64,000 nt of DNA from Prevotella scopos JCM 17725 (GCF_018127785.1 NZ_CP072389.1:806001-870000), one strand, 5' to 3'. Positions 6,979 through 16,646 are shown, counted from the first letter of the stretch. Notes: generated from the sequence alone by a model not told the origin. Made by a program: numbers and translations.

Positions 6979-8688
6979 ATGAAGACTCTTTACAGATTAG
7001 GACTCTTGGGGTTAGCAGCCGTATCAGTCCTGTCCTCTTGTTCTGATGAACAGGAGTTCACCAACGAGAACACAGATGCAAAGCGTATTGCAGTGCAGCA
7101 GATTTCTCCAGAGATGGCTAAAGTACGCGACTATGTGCCTTTGTATGCCTGTATGGCACACCGTGGTTCAACCTATTGGGCTCCGGAAGAGACGGAGGCA
7201 GCATGGCGTTGGGCACGTAACATGGGTGCAGACTATCTTGAAAGTGACCTTCAGGCCACTAAAGATGGCGTGGTACTTGCCAACCACGATGAGAATTTGA
7301 AACGTACGACAAACATTGAAGACGTGTTCTCTGATGAGGTTCCAACAATTCGTAAGGATTTCTATCGTAGCTTCCGTAATGCCGATGGCAGTCAGCATTT
7401 CACGGAACAGGACATTGAAGAACAGTATCAGCGCGACAAAAAGGACTTCCGTTCGAACTATACCTTATCTTATTATTATGCAGAATTGCTGATGCTCGAT
7501 GCAGGAAAGTGGTTCAACGACGCTACACCTGAGCAAGAACGAGCTTCGTTTGCAGCAAGAAACAATGGTAAGGTAGTTTACAATGCCAGTGGCGCTCCAA
7601 CCATCCAGTATTCAGATGGCTTGTATGTTTCAGCGTTGCAGGATCAGATTAACTATGCCATGGGTAAGAAACTCAACCGTGATGCCAATGGTCGTCGTGT
7701 GCTTACATACAAGATTAAACCAGAATTCCAGAACATGACCTTAGCCGAAATATACAAGGCTGCCAAGGCTGCTGTGAAGCGTGATGAGCCAAGTGTCGTG
7801 GGTAGCAAGGCTGCAAAATACATGGACTTCGTAGAATATAGCTTCGGTGATAAGAATGGTTCTACAGCTTATGTCAACGACCCTGCCGACAATGGTAACC
7901 GTCCTGGCATCTATCCTGAGTTCAAAGAGTCATGGTTGAACCCTAAAGACATCGAAATTCGCGTTTATAACATCCTTGACGAATGGGGCTGGAACATCAT
8001 CACAAAGCCTGAGAACGCCAATAATCCGTTCTATGTAGGTGGTAAGGTGAATGTAGGTAACACCAATGGAAAGGTGATTCTTCAGACCTTCTCTTTCGAT
8101 GCTTTACACCGTGCTTATGGTGTGTTTAAGGGTAAAGTACCTATGTGCTACCTGCTTTGGATCAGCAAGCCAGCTTATGCAACAGACCTTGCTTATGACA
8201 CACCTGCAGGTTATGCTGACTTCATTAAGTATGCACAAGACAATGGTGCGCACATCATTGGCCCATCTATTGCTGGTGCACCAAACAACTATCCTGAGAT
8301 GAACAAGCCTTGGCAGGCTTATATGATTCGCAAGGCAGGCATGCTTAACCATCCATACTCATTTGATTCTGATGCTCAGATGAAGAGAAACATGGGTTAC
8401 TATGTGAACTTCTGGGGTAAGAATCCTACTGAGTTTGATGATTTGCTCAATGTAACTGTACAGCCAACTGCCTACACAACGTTCACCGAACCAGATACAC
8501 ATCCTGTTTACATGGATGGCTATTTCACCAATCGCTCGGAGATTTCACTCCACTATATGATTGAAAACGGTTTCCGTTGCAATGCGAAACTCGCTAATCC
8601 TTTCCATCCTGGACAGCTCTACGACAACTCTCAGGCACCTTCAAAAGTACCTAATGCCGATGCAGTTCTCGATGCTTTAGGCTATTAA
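6979..8688 (+). CDS. glpQ: glycerophosphodiester phosphodiesterase lipoprotein
   Basis: The 569-residue protein has a lipobox at residues 18-21 (LSSC), so it is probably an envelope lipoprotein. The GDPD active-site elements are at the N-terminal side: His61-Arg62 of AHRG, Glu88 and Asp90 in LESDLQATKDG, and His103 in LANHDENL. These enzymes hydrolyse deacylated phospholipids to glycerol-3-phosphate and an alcohol. At 569 residues it is longer than the ~330-360 of classical GlpQ: a long insert follows the first catalytic segment, and the rest of the barrel (VILQTFSFDALH) comes late. It sits 45 bp after glpT and before a porin, giving a coherent glycerophosphodiester uptake operon. Confidence 0.85.
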   Translation: MKTLYRLGLLGLAAVSVLSSCSDEQEFTNENTDAKRIAVQQISPEMAKVRDYVPLYACMAHRGSTYWAPEETEAAWRWARNMGADYLESDLQATKDGVVLANHDENLKRTTNIEDVFSDEVPTIRKDFYRSFRNADGSQHFTEQDIEEQYQRDKKDFRSNYTLSYYYAELLMLDAGKWFNDATPEQERASFAARNNGKVVYNASGAPTIQYSDGLYVSALQDQINYAMGKKLNRDANGRRVLTYKIKPEFQNMTLAEIYKAAKAAVKRDEPSVVGSKAAKYMDFVEYSFGDKNGSTAYVNDPADNGNRPGIYPEFKESWLNPKDIEIRVYNILDEWGWNIITKPENANNPFYVGGKVNVGNTNGKVILQTFSFDALHRAYGVFKGKVPMCYLLWISKPAYATDLAYDTPAGYADFIKYAQDNGAHIIGPSIAGAPNNYPEMNKPWQAYMIRKAGMLNHPYSFDSDAQMKRNMGYYVNFWGKNPTEFDDLLNVTVQPTAYTTFTEPDTHPVYMDGYFTNRSEISLHYMIENGFRCNAKLANPFHPGQLYDNSQAPSKVPNADAVLDALGY

Positions 8689-8731
8689 TTAGGAACAAAA
8701 TTCCATCAAACAATCAAAGTAAGAAACGAAT

Positions 8732-10072
8732 ATGAAGAAATATATGTTGATGCCTCTGCTGGCTCTCACTGCATTGTCAGCAAACGCACAGGACTTCGAC
8801 TCTAAACCAACTATCACTATTGATAATAAGGCCGAAGACCTTCATTTCACTGTAGGAGCCCGTTTCATGGCTGACGCTGCCTACTATCATACAGACTTCA
8901 CTCCTATGCAGAGTGGAGCAGCCATCACCGATGCACGTATCCGTACCTCGCTGACTTACCAGGACTGGTACTTCTATGCTGACTTTGGCTTCGGGGGCGG
9001 CAAGTTCAGCCAAAAGAACATCTTCCTGCAGTATGCCAAAGAAGACAGCAAGGGTGGTCGTCACGCCATCAAGGGTGGTTATTATAACGACCCTGCAGGT
9101 TCTATGGCACGCAACACCTCGCTAGGCAGCTATCATTTCATCTCGCGTGCAGGCGCTACCAATGCACTGGGTGAAGGACGTGAACTGGGTCTTACCTATA
9201 AATATACCAATGATAAGTTCATGGCTTATCAGGGTATCTTCACTGAGGACCAGTACAACAAGATTGAAGCCGGCTTCAATGGCATTGTGCTGTCTGGCCG
9301 ATACCTCTATCGTCCAATCATCGATGAACATCAGACTTTAGCCGTCGGTGGTAGCGTTCGTTATCAGCATGTAGGTGGCGGTGTTGCTGAAAACAATGTC
9401 CTGAAGAAGACATTGAAGCTCGGGCAGACTATGGAAACCTTTGTTGACGAAGACAAACAATTTGTTTCGTGCGAACTTCCTTGGGCTGAAAACGTTGTTG
9501 ATGCCGGCGTAGAAGCACTCTATCATAACCAGAAGATGTTTGTTCGTGGTGAATATCTCTACAAGCATGTCACCAAGAAACGCGACTCAAAGACCCTCTT
9601 TGATGCAAGCAACAACAACATTGATACTTGGGGAACTCTCGATGCTTGGATTACAGCCAACCCTCTTCGCTCCAACAATTTCCATGGAGGATATATCGAA
9701 GCTGGCTACATGATTTTTGGTAAACCTTACAGCTACGACAAGAACGAAGGTGTACTTCGTGGTTTGAGTGGCCGTTCTCTCGAGGTTGTTGGCCGTTTCA
9801 ACTACACCGGATTGAACGACATTGTAAAGGGTGAATACTACTCTGTAGGTCGCAACCAGTACTATCCTGATGGTTACATGGCCGATTGGCCTTACAACTC
9901 TAGCAGCGTTGGTGGTGGTGCCGTACGTTCTTACACACTTGGCTTGAACTATAGTTTCAACAAGTTTGCACAAGTGATGGTTGATTATACCTACCATCAC
10001 CTCACCAAGGACTTCCTGCCTTACGACAAAAACTTCCACCAGGTTCAAGCTCGTCTGCAGTTCGTATTCTAA
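8732..10072 (+). CDS. outer-membrane porin, phosphate-selective porin O/P type
   Basis: A 446-residue protein with a signal peptide (cleavage after ALSANA) and a beta-barrel layout: alternating hydrophobic and aromatic strands, ending in the typical C-terminal strand FHQVQARLQFVF with terminal Phe. The early region (FTVGARFMADAAYYHTDF, then DARIRTSLTYQDWYFYADF) resembles the phosphate-selective porin O/P family. As the last gene after glpT and glpQ, it probably admits phosphorylated compounds such as glycerophosphodiesters or phosphate through the outer membrane. That substrate is an inference from operon context. Confidence 0.8.
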   Translation: MKKYMLMPLLALTALSANAQDFDSKPTITIDNKAEDLHFTVGARFMADAAYYHTDFTPMQSGAAITDARIRTSLTYQDWYFYADFGFGGGKFSQKNIFLQYAKEDSKGGRHAIKGGYYNDPAGSMARNTSLGSYHFISRAGATNALGEGRELGLTYKYTNDKFMAYQGIFTEDQYNKIEAGFNGIVLSGRYLYRPIIDEHQTLAVGGSVRYQHVGGGVAENNVLKKTLKLGQTMETFVDEDKQFVSCELPWAENVVDAGVEALYHNQKMFVRGEYLYKHVTKKRDSKTLFDASNNNIDTWGTLDAWITANPLRSNNFHGGYIEAGYMIFGKPYSYDKNEGVLRGLSGRSLEVVGRFNYTGLNDIVKGEYYSVGRNQYYPDGYMADWPYNSSSVGGGAVRSYTLGLNYSFNKFAQVMVDYTYHHLTKDFLPYDKNFHQVQARLQFVF

Positions 10073-10160
10073 AGTTCTATCTCTATAGGTCGCTCTCTCC
10101 CAGGTTTTCGTCTTAGTGACGGAATTTGATGAGAGGCACGACCAATTAGCTTAAAAATAT

Positions 10161-10197
10161 AGTGCCAGGCAAGATGATTGTCTGGCACTTTTTTTAT
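10161..10197 (+). terminator. terminator of the glpT-glpQ-porin operon
   Basis: Arms AGTGCCAG (10161-10168) and CTGGCACT (10182-10189) are followed by a run of T. Confidence 0.85.
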
Positions 10198-10235
10198 TAC
10201 AAGCAACTTGTAAACTTGTTCACTCGTCAACTAAC

Positions 10236-10760
10236 TCAACCAAGATATTCATCGTCACGAACAAGTATCTTTTCTATTTTACCAACATACATCGTATGTA
10301 AGTCGCGCATAGGATAAGCCTGTTCTAAAACCTCCTTATCAATAAAACCACTTTCTTTTAAGTCAGCAGCATACTCTTTCTTGCAAATCAGAACCAACTT
10401 AGCCTCCTCAAAATAAACACTATTATCAGCAAAAACCTTTGTCAATCCAGCTTTCTCAATCTTATTCTCATCACGTCCTGATACAGAACCAAGATAAGCC
10501 ATTTGCTTCTTAAAAGAGGCATCCATCACACAAAGCGTAAAATAATCTTCCTTATCTACAAAGGTCTTTGTATAACGACTAGGGCGTATATAAACTACAG
10601 CCGTAGGGTCGTTATTTCCCCATATACAACCAAGATGTCCCCAACTGATTGTCATCGTGTTACAACCATCTTGTTCATTACCAGCTGACAATAGCATCCA
10701 TTCTTTTCCTAAAAGTTTGAACGGATTAAACTTCAATTTCTTAAAATCTACCTCAGTCAT
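10236..10760 (-). CDS. flavin reductase family protein
   Basis: A 174-residue single-domain protein of the flavin reductase-like, FMN-binding split-barrel family. The segment NPFKLLGKEWMLLSAG followed by NTMTISWGHLGCIWG matches the conserved flavin-binding region of the short Bacteroidota members, and YIRPSRYTKTF and FTLCVMD follow in order. Such proteins bind FMN and reduce flavins or small acceptors; the physiological partner is unknown. It is monocistronic, converging on the porin operon. Confidence 0.85.
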   Translation of the reverse strand: MTEVDFKKLKFNPFKLLGKEWMLLSAGNEQDGCNTMTISWGHLGCIWGNNDPTAVVYIRPSRYTKTFVDKEDYFTLCVMDASFKKQMAYLGSVSGRDENKIEKAGLTKVFADNSVYFEEAKLVLICKKEYAADLKESGFIDKEVLEQAYPMRDLHTMYVGKIEKILVRDDEYLG

Positions 10761-10950
10761 GATTCCTTTCCTTTTTATACCTTAAATTAATATTAAACAA
10801 TACGTTCGCGAAAAAGTTTATTCTTTAATAAACCCTACTTGATTAATGATGCAAAAGCATCATACTAAGACAAAGATACAAATAAAAATCAAAAACGTAA
10901 AAACTAAAGGTAAAAAGGTAAGAGTAAAAAGATAAAAGGAAGAAATAAAA

Positions 10951-11014
10951 CTCAAAGGTCAAAACTGAAAAGTCAGCTTAAGGCTCAAAGTTCAGAGATC
11001 AAAGTTCAAAGGTC
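10951..11014. repeat. low-complexity CAAAGTTCAAAGGTCA-type repeat
   Basis: The segment is built from loosely repeated 8-10-nt words such as CTCAAAGGTCAAA, GGCTCAAAGTTCAG and TCAAAGTTCAAAGGTCA. The same words make up the in-frame insertion in hemW at 35365-35445. It lies in the 590-bp gap between the flavin reductase and the redox operon, in which I see no gene. Confidence 0.6.
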
Positions 11015-11127
11015 ATTTCCTATCAATCCACACATCAATTGTATAGATTTAACTCGTTATTATTCAATGATATAAATTAATCATTAAAAGTGACCGCAAA
11101 TAGACATTAAACTTATCTTATAGATAG

Positions 11128-11161
11128 ACACACATGGTGTCATAGAAAACACCATGTGTGC
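11128..11161. repeat. inverted repeat related to the 22-bp arrays
   Basis: CACACATGGTGT (11129-11140) and ACACCATGTGTG (11149-11160) are perfect 12-bp arms over an 8-nt loop. Each arm is itself close to a GCAC-N5-GTGC block, but their spacing is 21 bp instead of 22. No T run follows, so a terminator role for the redox operon 190 bp away is possible but not shown. Confidence 0.4.
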
Positions 11162-11350
11162 TAAGGTTGAATAATGTGTAAGACAACACGGAGATAGGAT
11201 ATGCTTACATTCAGATAAGATCTGACAAACAACTTATTAAGCTCACTAGGAAGATATTAAGTTATTAATTTCAAAACCTATAATTGCTTATTCGTTGCAA
11301 TTGCGTAAGCATAAGATTTACCCAAGATTTTCTTAGTAACTTCCGAATTC

Positions 11351-12649
11351 CTATTTCACGATTTCCTTTACAATGCGTCCATCACTATATTTAACGATAT
11401 TCAAACCCTTTACAGGCTTGTCGAGAAGTGCTCCAGAGATATTATATCGTGCTACTTCTACAACCTCATCAGTTGTTGGAGCAGACTCTATACCCGATGG
11501 AGTATGATCTGAGATTTCACATTGGTCTGCATTGACGATTTTCCCTGTTGACGTGTTGAGTACCAATACGACAACATGCAGTTTAGATTTATCTTGGATA
11601 ACTCTATACTGTGAGATGTTATCGAATGAAGCAGTGTGAGTCTGAGGCTTGTCAACAACAATCTGACTAATACTACCATTTATACCACTTGTAATACCAA
11701 GAGCAGAGATTGCTGTATGGTCAAATTTGAAATTGCTTATTGTACTAGGAGCGTTAACAAAGTAGTTCAACTCATTTGTATAACCGCTATACTGTCTATT
11801 GCCAGAAAAATAGTTCTTTTGATAATAAGATCTACTCTGTAAACCATCAGCTGTCAACACATAAGCAAGTGCATACGTGTTTCTGTAAGGTCTTGTACGG
11901 AAAGTCGTTTTGGTTGTTATAGAAATATTGCGCTTCTGTCTATCCCAAACTGCTGATACACTCACATCCATGTCTGCACCCTGTCTTCTTTCCGAGTTGA
12001 ATGTATTTTCACCGGAGTAGTCTTTAGAATCTACGGACCGATCGAAGGTTATAGTAGGATATCCACTTATCCTGCTAGTCATATCAGAATAATCACGACA
12101 CATCAATGGATCACTTGAGCCATGAATAGCAATACCGATAAAATCATTTGGGTGTTGACGCGTAAGGTAAGAAAGCATTGCCAAACCTCTTGGGCACCAT
12201 CCACACCACATAGCAGTATAGTCTTCTACAACAACCTTGCGAGTAGCATACTGTGAAAGCGTCTTACGTATGATAGTTGTATAAGGCTCCTTCATATTGG
12301 TTGGCTGACCATTTACTTTTATTATGTTTAATGAAAGCTCGTCAACCGTAGTATCATTATATGGTGGAATGAGCACATTAACAGCAGACTGACCAGAACT
12401 CGTCATGCTCTGGGCAGGGATGTTTATTGTTTTAGTTGCGATTACTTTACCTCCTTGGGTAAGTGTGTACTCTATGCTTCTCACTCCTTTGCCCATCTTA
12501 GAAAGTGAGATTGGCAGGTTAACACCATTTGAGTTAATATCTACATAAGCCTCCTGTGCAGGCAAGGTAGATACTTGTGCGTATGCATTTGCTTGGAACA
12601 AAGCTAATGACAATGCGAGAAAAAGTCTTAAGGTAGATTTTTTTTGCAT
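11351..12649 (-). CDS. secreted Omp28-like thioredoxin-fold protein with T9SS-type C-terminus
   Basis: The 432-residue protein begins with a signal peptide (cleavage after ANAYA). Two regions follow: a beta-rich domain (to about residue 130), then an Omp28/thioredoxin-like domain with the redox pair in MWCGWCPRG (Cys149 and Cys152). The last ~45 residues (VARYNISGALL, KGLNIVKYSDGRIVKEIVK) are typical of Prevotella C-terminal sorting sequences for the type IX system, so it is likely surface-delivered. It is the last gene of a leftward five-gene run of thioredoxin-fold proteins. The substrate of the CGWC pair is unknown. Confidence 0.75.
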   Translation of the reverse strand: MQKKSTLRLFLALSLALFQANAYAQVSTLPAQEAYVDINSNGVNLPISLSKMGKGVRSIEYTLTQGGKVIATKTINIPAQSMTSSGQSAVNVLIPPYNDTTVDELSLNIIKVNGQPTNMKEPYTTIIRKTLSQYATRKVVVEDYTAMWCGWCPRGLAMLSYLTRQHPNDFIGIAIHGSSDPLMCRDYSDMTSRISGYPTITFDRSVDSKDYSGENTFNSERRQGADMDVSVSAVWDRQKRNISITTKTTFRTRPYRNTYALAYVLTADGLQSRSYYQKNYFSGNRQYSGYTNELNYFVNAPSTISNFKFDHTAISALGITSGINGSISQIVVDKPQTHTASFDNISQYRVIQDKSKLHVVVLVLNTSTGKIVNADQCEISDHTPSGIESAPTTDEVVEVARYNISGALLDKPVKGLNIVKYSDGRIVKEIVK

Positions 12650-12698
12650 GGTTTTATTTTTAAAAGGTTAATACTAATAATAAAAATATAGACTTCGA

Positions 12699-13400
12699 TT
12701 AGCGAACAACGAACTTCTTGGTGGTTACGCCCCCCTTATTATCAACTGTCTTCACTACATAAGTACCTTTGGAGAGATCCTGCAATGATGTGAGATTTTT
12801 ACCAATGAGTACGCCCTGTAAGTTGTAAACATCGTAGCTAACGGCTTTGCCATAGCTGACATCGTTGATACCTAAAGCTAAAGCTTCATCAAAGTTGACT
12901 GTTATATAAGGTCCCATCTTGTCTTTCACCAATTTGTCACCTTTCTTCTTAACAGTAAACAACTGTAACTTGATAGTACAAACGCCTTTACCTTGTGTTT
13001 CCGCACCAAGATTAAACTTCATCTCCAATGACTTGGTAACCTTCTTGTCGGCGCTTAATTCGCCCTCCTCAGACGTGAATGTTGCGACCTTGTCCCACAT
13101 TTTACAACTAGTTGGGAAGCAAATTTCTATTGCTTCTCCCTTCAATTTCTTAATAGTACCGACGATGACAACGTTTTGTTTCTCTCCTGAGATATTACGG
13201 ACGGAGATGTCAGCAGGCATTGTCATTCCAGCTTCAGGGACACCAGGAACAAACTCTTCAATCTTAGCGACTGATACAGTTTTGCCATTGTCAATGGTCT
13301 TTCCTGCACCATCGACAAACTCAAAAATACGATTTCCTTGTGCCATCAAAGGCACAGCGCCAAGTAACATGGCATAAAAAAGGGTAAATAATCTTTTCAT
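12699..13400 (-). CDS. secreted protein with T9SS-type sorting domain, unknown function
   Basis: A 233-residue protein with a signal peptide ending VPLMA. The middle is a beta-sandwich-like region (ISVRNISGEKQNVVIVGTIK) with two cysteines, in FPTSCKMW and GKGVCTIKL. The C-terminal ~60 residues (YDVYNLQGVLIG, LSKGTYVVKTVDNKGG, KKFVVR) fit the type A C-terminal sorting domain of the type IX secretion system. It lies between two Omp28-like thioredoxin-fold genes and is probably co-transcribed with them (25-50 bp gaps). I do not recognise the central domain. Confidence 0.7.
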   Translation of the reverse strand: MKRLFTLFYAMLLGAVPLMAQGNRIFEFVDGAGKTIDNGKTVSVAKIEEFVPGVPEAGMTMPADISVRNISGEKQNVVIVGTIKKLKGEAIEICFPTSCKMWDKVATFTSEEGELSADKKVTKSLEMKFNLGAETQGKGVCTIKLQLFTVKKKGDKLVKDKMGPYITVNFDEALALGINDVSYGKAVSYDVYNLQGVLIGKNLTSLQDLSKGTYVVKTVDNKGGVTTKKFVVR

Positions 13401-13425
13401 ACATTCTTTATATTATGGTTAATAA

Positions 13426-14214
13426 CTAAGGTTTCGTGATAGATTGACGGGTCACTTGAAGTACCCCTTCATCGTTGTAAACAAAAGCAACAACTGACAT
13501 ATGCTCTGCCATCTGCCCATTATCAATCTGAACATCAGCTTCCTTTTCCATCGTTGCTGTCTTGTCAAGCGTTACATCCTCACCCCAATCTCCATTGATG
13601 GCCTTTCTGAGAACGTGGTTATGTATGTACTCTCTATTGTACTTTCCGTCGGGCATACGCTGGATAGCTTTGATACCATCTTCTACTAACCAGAGTTGTA
13701 ACTTACCAGAAACGGCTGCCCCCAAAGAGGTCATAGCAGTCTTAACATGCGCACGTTTTGTTGTAGCATCATAGCTGACAGTCAGCTTGATGTTAACTGT
13801 AGCCTGCTGTTGGAGCTCATTATGAACAAGGGATGCCCACTGACTATCATTCGTAGGAGCACCTTTACGATTGATAAGTCCCGATGGCTGACTTTCAACC
13901 TTCCAATGTGAATAGTAAAGGTCACCGAGATCAGTACGCAGCCCTACTACTGAAGCTGAAGGCTTCAATGCAAGGGGACCGGAATGAATAGCGACAGCAA
14001 TCACTGTATCAGCACCATATTGTTTCTGAAGTTCTTCGATGCCTAATGCAGCACGAGGACAATTGAGACATGTTTGTCCTGTAAAATCTTCGATCAATAC
14101 ACACCTTCCCACAGCTGTAGGAGCCACATAAATCAAACGATCATCTTCATCAATACTATTACACGAAGATAGCATCAAGAGAATACATGCTATAAAAGGA
14201 AAAATCTTATTCAT
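13426..14214 (-). CDS. Omp28-related lipoprotein with CLNC motif
   Basis: The 262-residue protein has a lipobox at residues 15-18 (LSSC) and resembles the Omp28-related family of Bacteroidales surface proteins. VLIEDFTGQTCLNCPRA places a thioredoxin-like CxxC (Cys49-Cys52) in the usual Omp28 position, followed by VIAVAIHSGPL. Family members are thioredoxin-fold outer-membrane lipoproteins of unclear function. It begins 6 bp after the preceding outer-membrane protein gene and precedes the T9SS-type secreted gene, so all five belong to one transcript. Confidence 0.8.
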   Translation of the reverse strand: MNKIFPFIACILLMLSSCNSIDEDDRLIYVAPTAVGRCVLIEDFTGQTCLNCPRAALGIEELQKQYGADTVIAVAIHSGPLALKPSASVVGLRTDLGDLYYSHWKVESQPSGLINRKGAPTNDSQWASLVHNELQQQATVNIKLTVSYDATTKRAHVKTAMTSLGAAVSGKLQLWLVEDGIKAIQRMPDGKYNREYIHNHVLRKAINGDWGEDVTLDKTATMEKEADVQIDNGQMAEHMSVVAFVYNDEGVLQVTRQSITKP

Positions 14215-14220
14215 TATTTA

Positions 14221-15852
14221 TTAGAAGTTATAATTGTAAGAAAGTGTAAATCCTTTACTTGCAGGAATATATCTGCAGACTCCACCTGAGCAGTTGTAAC
14301 CACTACGTGTTCTTCCGTATCCCACTTGTATGCGATGTGCACCCTTCAAGAAAGTTACAAGACCTTGGTAGTAATGTAAATTAGTCTTACCACTATTATA
14401 CATGTCTGAAATGGTGAACATCCAAGATGGTGCAAGTGAAAATTCCGCGAGACCAAAGAGCCAATCCCCATCATCATCTTTTGTAGAAAGATACTGTACT
14501 TCTGTACGTAAAGTAGCCTTTGACGCCAATTTGAACTTTGCATCAGCAATGAAAATATCAGAATGAATCACGCCTCCCTCACCCTCAATGACAGTTTTAT
14601 TGTAGAGTTGATTCATATACATAAGGTTCAACTTAACAGACTTAGATAGTTTCTTCTCCATCTGTAAGTTAATATCCTGATAATAAGTAGATGGTCCCCA
14701 TGCCCAGAAAGCAGAGCCGTATCCATCACTACCCTTTCCACCTTTTTCATTTCTACGTATGCCATGTACATGAGAGACATTCAACTTCATACTCGTTCCA
14801 TATTTTCCTCCAAGGAAAGTATGTTTAGGGAAGGTATATCCAAACACTCCTTGATATGCCCATTCACCACCAGGCTGTGTCGCATAAGGATATAATGCTG
14901 CAAGCGCATAGCTATGTTCCATCGTAAAAGGTGGCAAATGATTGATAAACGAAGAAGTTCCCGTCATACTGCGAGCACTTCTGAAGGCCATATTTACGCT
15001 TCGTTTTGCTTGAAGAAGTACACTCATTCCACGTTTTGAATAAGAGCCAGAGAGCATCGCAACATATCCATTACGATAGATATAGCCATTGTCGAACGAA
15101 GGATCCTGCCCTTTCATGGCATACTCAGCAAGAACAGAGAAAGCACCATGTTGTAAACTAGCGCGAACATCAAATGCGTTTACATTATGTGGAAGATTTA
15201 ATCTGTGCGTAGCATCTGTCATAATGTCTTCGTCACCTTCATGTTTATTGACAAATGAAGCACCTACAGTGATATATGTCTTATCTTTCAATGCTTTGAA
15301 CCATTCATCAAGATTGAGTTCTACATCTCCTCCTGAAACAAGTGCATGATTATATTTCCAATAGCGACGTTGCTTTCCAGAAAGAACCTTAAGGGTTACA
15401 CCTTTCACTGGTTTAACCAATAGGCGTGCTCCAAGTAGAGAGTTATCAATGCCTAAACTGCGCTCTTCATACGTGCGCAGAATGAAGCCTAAGCCAAACT
15501 GTTCATAAAAGGTACCAAGTGTAAGCTCGGCTGTTTTATACCGACCTTTAACATAAAAGTTCGGTACACCCCATCCTTTGAAATCATTTTCAAAACCAGG
15601 AAGCGGATGCTTAAGATACTCCAAACGTAGTCCAGCATCTACATACTTACTTGTTGCGTTGAGGTCAATATAAGTATTCGTTAGGAAATCACCTGAAGAT
15701 TTTGTTGCACCCGTTTTCTCATCCTCCTGTGGGATAAGCACATCGCTCTGTACACTTCCCGTAAGGTTTAGTTTTTCATTGTTGTTTTCCTGCGCCCACA
15801 TTTCCATGTGAGGAACACAGAGCAGCAAACCTGCTATGATATAAGTTTTCAT
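14221..15852 (-). CDS. outer-membrane beta-barrel protein, DUF6029-like
   Basis: A 543-residue protein with a signal peptide ending MWAQ and a long succession of amphipathic strands. It includes ELTLGTFYEQFGLGFILRTY and closes on GFTLSYNYNF with a terminal Phe, as in outer-membrane barrels. The arrangement fits the DUF6029 family of Bacteroidales as I know it, but that name is from memory of the pattern. It lies 2 bp after tlpA and 6 bp before the Omp28 lipoprotein, so translation is probably coupled. It may form an outer-membrane platform for the redox proteins; that is inference only. Confidence 0.7.
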   Translation of the reverse strand: MKTYIIAGLLLCVPHMEMWAQENNNEKLNLTGSVQSDVLIPQEDEKTGATKSSGDFLTNTYIDLNATSKYVDAGLRLEYLKHPLPGFENDFKGWGVPNFYVKGRYKTAELTLGTFYEQFGLGFILRTYEERSLGIDNSLLGARLLVKPVKGVTLKVLSGKQRRYWKYNHALVSGGDVELNLDEWFKALKDKTYITVGASFVNKHEGDEDIMTDATHRLNLPHNVNAFDVRASLQHGAFSVLAEYAMKGQDPSFDNGYIYRNGYVAMLSGSYSKRGMSVLLQAKRSVNMAFRSARSMTGTSSFINHLPPFTMEHSYALAALYPYATQPGGEWAYQGVFGYTFPKHTFLGGKYGTSMKLNVSHVHGIRRNEKGGKGSDGYGSAFWAWGPSTYYQDINLQMEKKLSKSVKLNLMYMNQLYNKTVIEGEGGVIHSDIFIADAKFKLASKATLRTEVQYLSTKDDDGDWLFGLAEFSLAPSWMFTISDMYNSGKTNLHYYQGLVTFLKGAHRIQVGYGRTRSGYNCSGGVCRYIPASKGFTLSYNYNF

Positions 15853-15854
15853 GA

Positions 15855-16346
15855 CTATTTACCGCATAATGATTTTACCTTTTCATAAAGCTCAAATTCA
15901 GCTCCATCAGTATAACCATTGTGCTTGTACACAATATTACCCTTACCATCCAGCAATAAGACATAAGGGATTAATTGTACTCCGAGCGCACGTTTAAGAT
16001 CGCTGTTAGGATCAAGCAATACCTCATAAGTCCATCCGTTGGTACTGACAAGAGGCTTTACCTTATTTATATTCTGCGCCTGATCAATAGACACTGCAAT
16101 TAGTTTCACGCCAGTTTCCTCTTGCCAATCTGAATAAACTTCATGAATGGCCTTCAATTCACGATTACAAGGTTTACACCAAGTTGCAAAAAAAGAGATA
16201 ATGATAGGCTTTCCATCATTTGTAATCGATGATACGTCAACACTTTTACCCTCAATATTCTTAAGAGTTACTTTGGGTAATCCATTTTGTGCATGAAGTA
16301 CAACACTCAACGAAATAGACAACAGTAGTAAAAAGATTTTTCTCAT
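15855..16346 (-). CDS. TlpA-family thioredoxin, exported
   Basis: The 163-residue protein has a cleavable signal peptide (residues 1 to about 19, ending VVLHA) and a single thioredoxin domain. The active site is WCKPC (Cys57-Lys-Pro-Cys60) in SFFATWCKPCNRE. The later strand PYVLLLDGKGNIVYKHNG contains the cis-Pro region. TlpA/ResA proteins are periplasmic disulfide reductases. This is the first gene of the operon, 23 nt after the predicted transcription start, and probably supplies reducing equivalents to the CLNC and CGWC proteins encoded downstream. Confidence 0.88.
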   Translation of the reverse strand: MRKIFLLLLSISLSVVLHAQNGLPKVTLKNIEGKSVDVSSITNDGKPIIISFFATWCKPCNRELKAIHEVYSDWQEETGVKLIAVSIDQAQNINKVKPLVSTNGWTYEVLLDPNSDLKRALGVQLIPYVLLLDGKGNIVYKHNGYTDGAEFELYEKVKSLCGK

Positions 16347-16374
16347 ATTAGTTATTATTATGTGTTTTATTGCG

Positions 16375-16382
16375 CAAAAGTA
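16375..16382 (-). promoter_or_regulatory. -7 box of the redox operon promoter
   Basis: On the minus strand the sequence reads TACTTTTG, matching TAnnTTTG, 29 bp before the tlpA ATG. Confidence 0.5.
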
Positions 16383-16443
16383 GAAATAAGTACAGAAAGT
16401 AAAGTTATCTTGTGGTTAAAAAGTAGTAAATTCAGAAGAGGAT

Positions 16444-16646
16444 ATGGTTAAATTTCCAAAAGATAAAAAGTTAGAAATTGAGTGTATTTATACATCTCAA
16501 TATGTTATTATCCTTGCTATATTACCGATATAACACCTGAGTATATAAATATAGCTAAAATTCAGGCGCCGAATAGCGATGAAGTGTTAACAGAATCCAT
16601 GCGTTTATTTAGAGATAAAATCATCGAGAGTTCTCACCCCTCTTAA
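16444..16646 (+). pseudogene. possible decayed reading frame
   Basis: An ATG at 16444 opens 29 codons (MVKFPKDKKLEIECIYTSQ and onward) ending at 16533. A second frame, shifted by one base, continues with protein-like content (EYINIAKIQAPNSDEVL, then RLFRDKIIESSHPS) to a stop at 16644-16646. The two together look like one short gene broken by a frameshift. No promoter or known family is evident, so chance is possible. The rest of the 16.35-16.89 kb gap is A+T-rich and appears empty. Confidence 0.2.
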
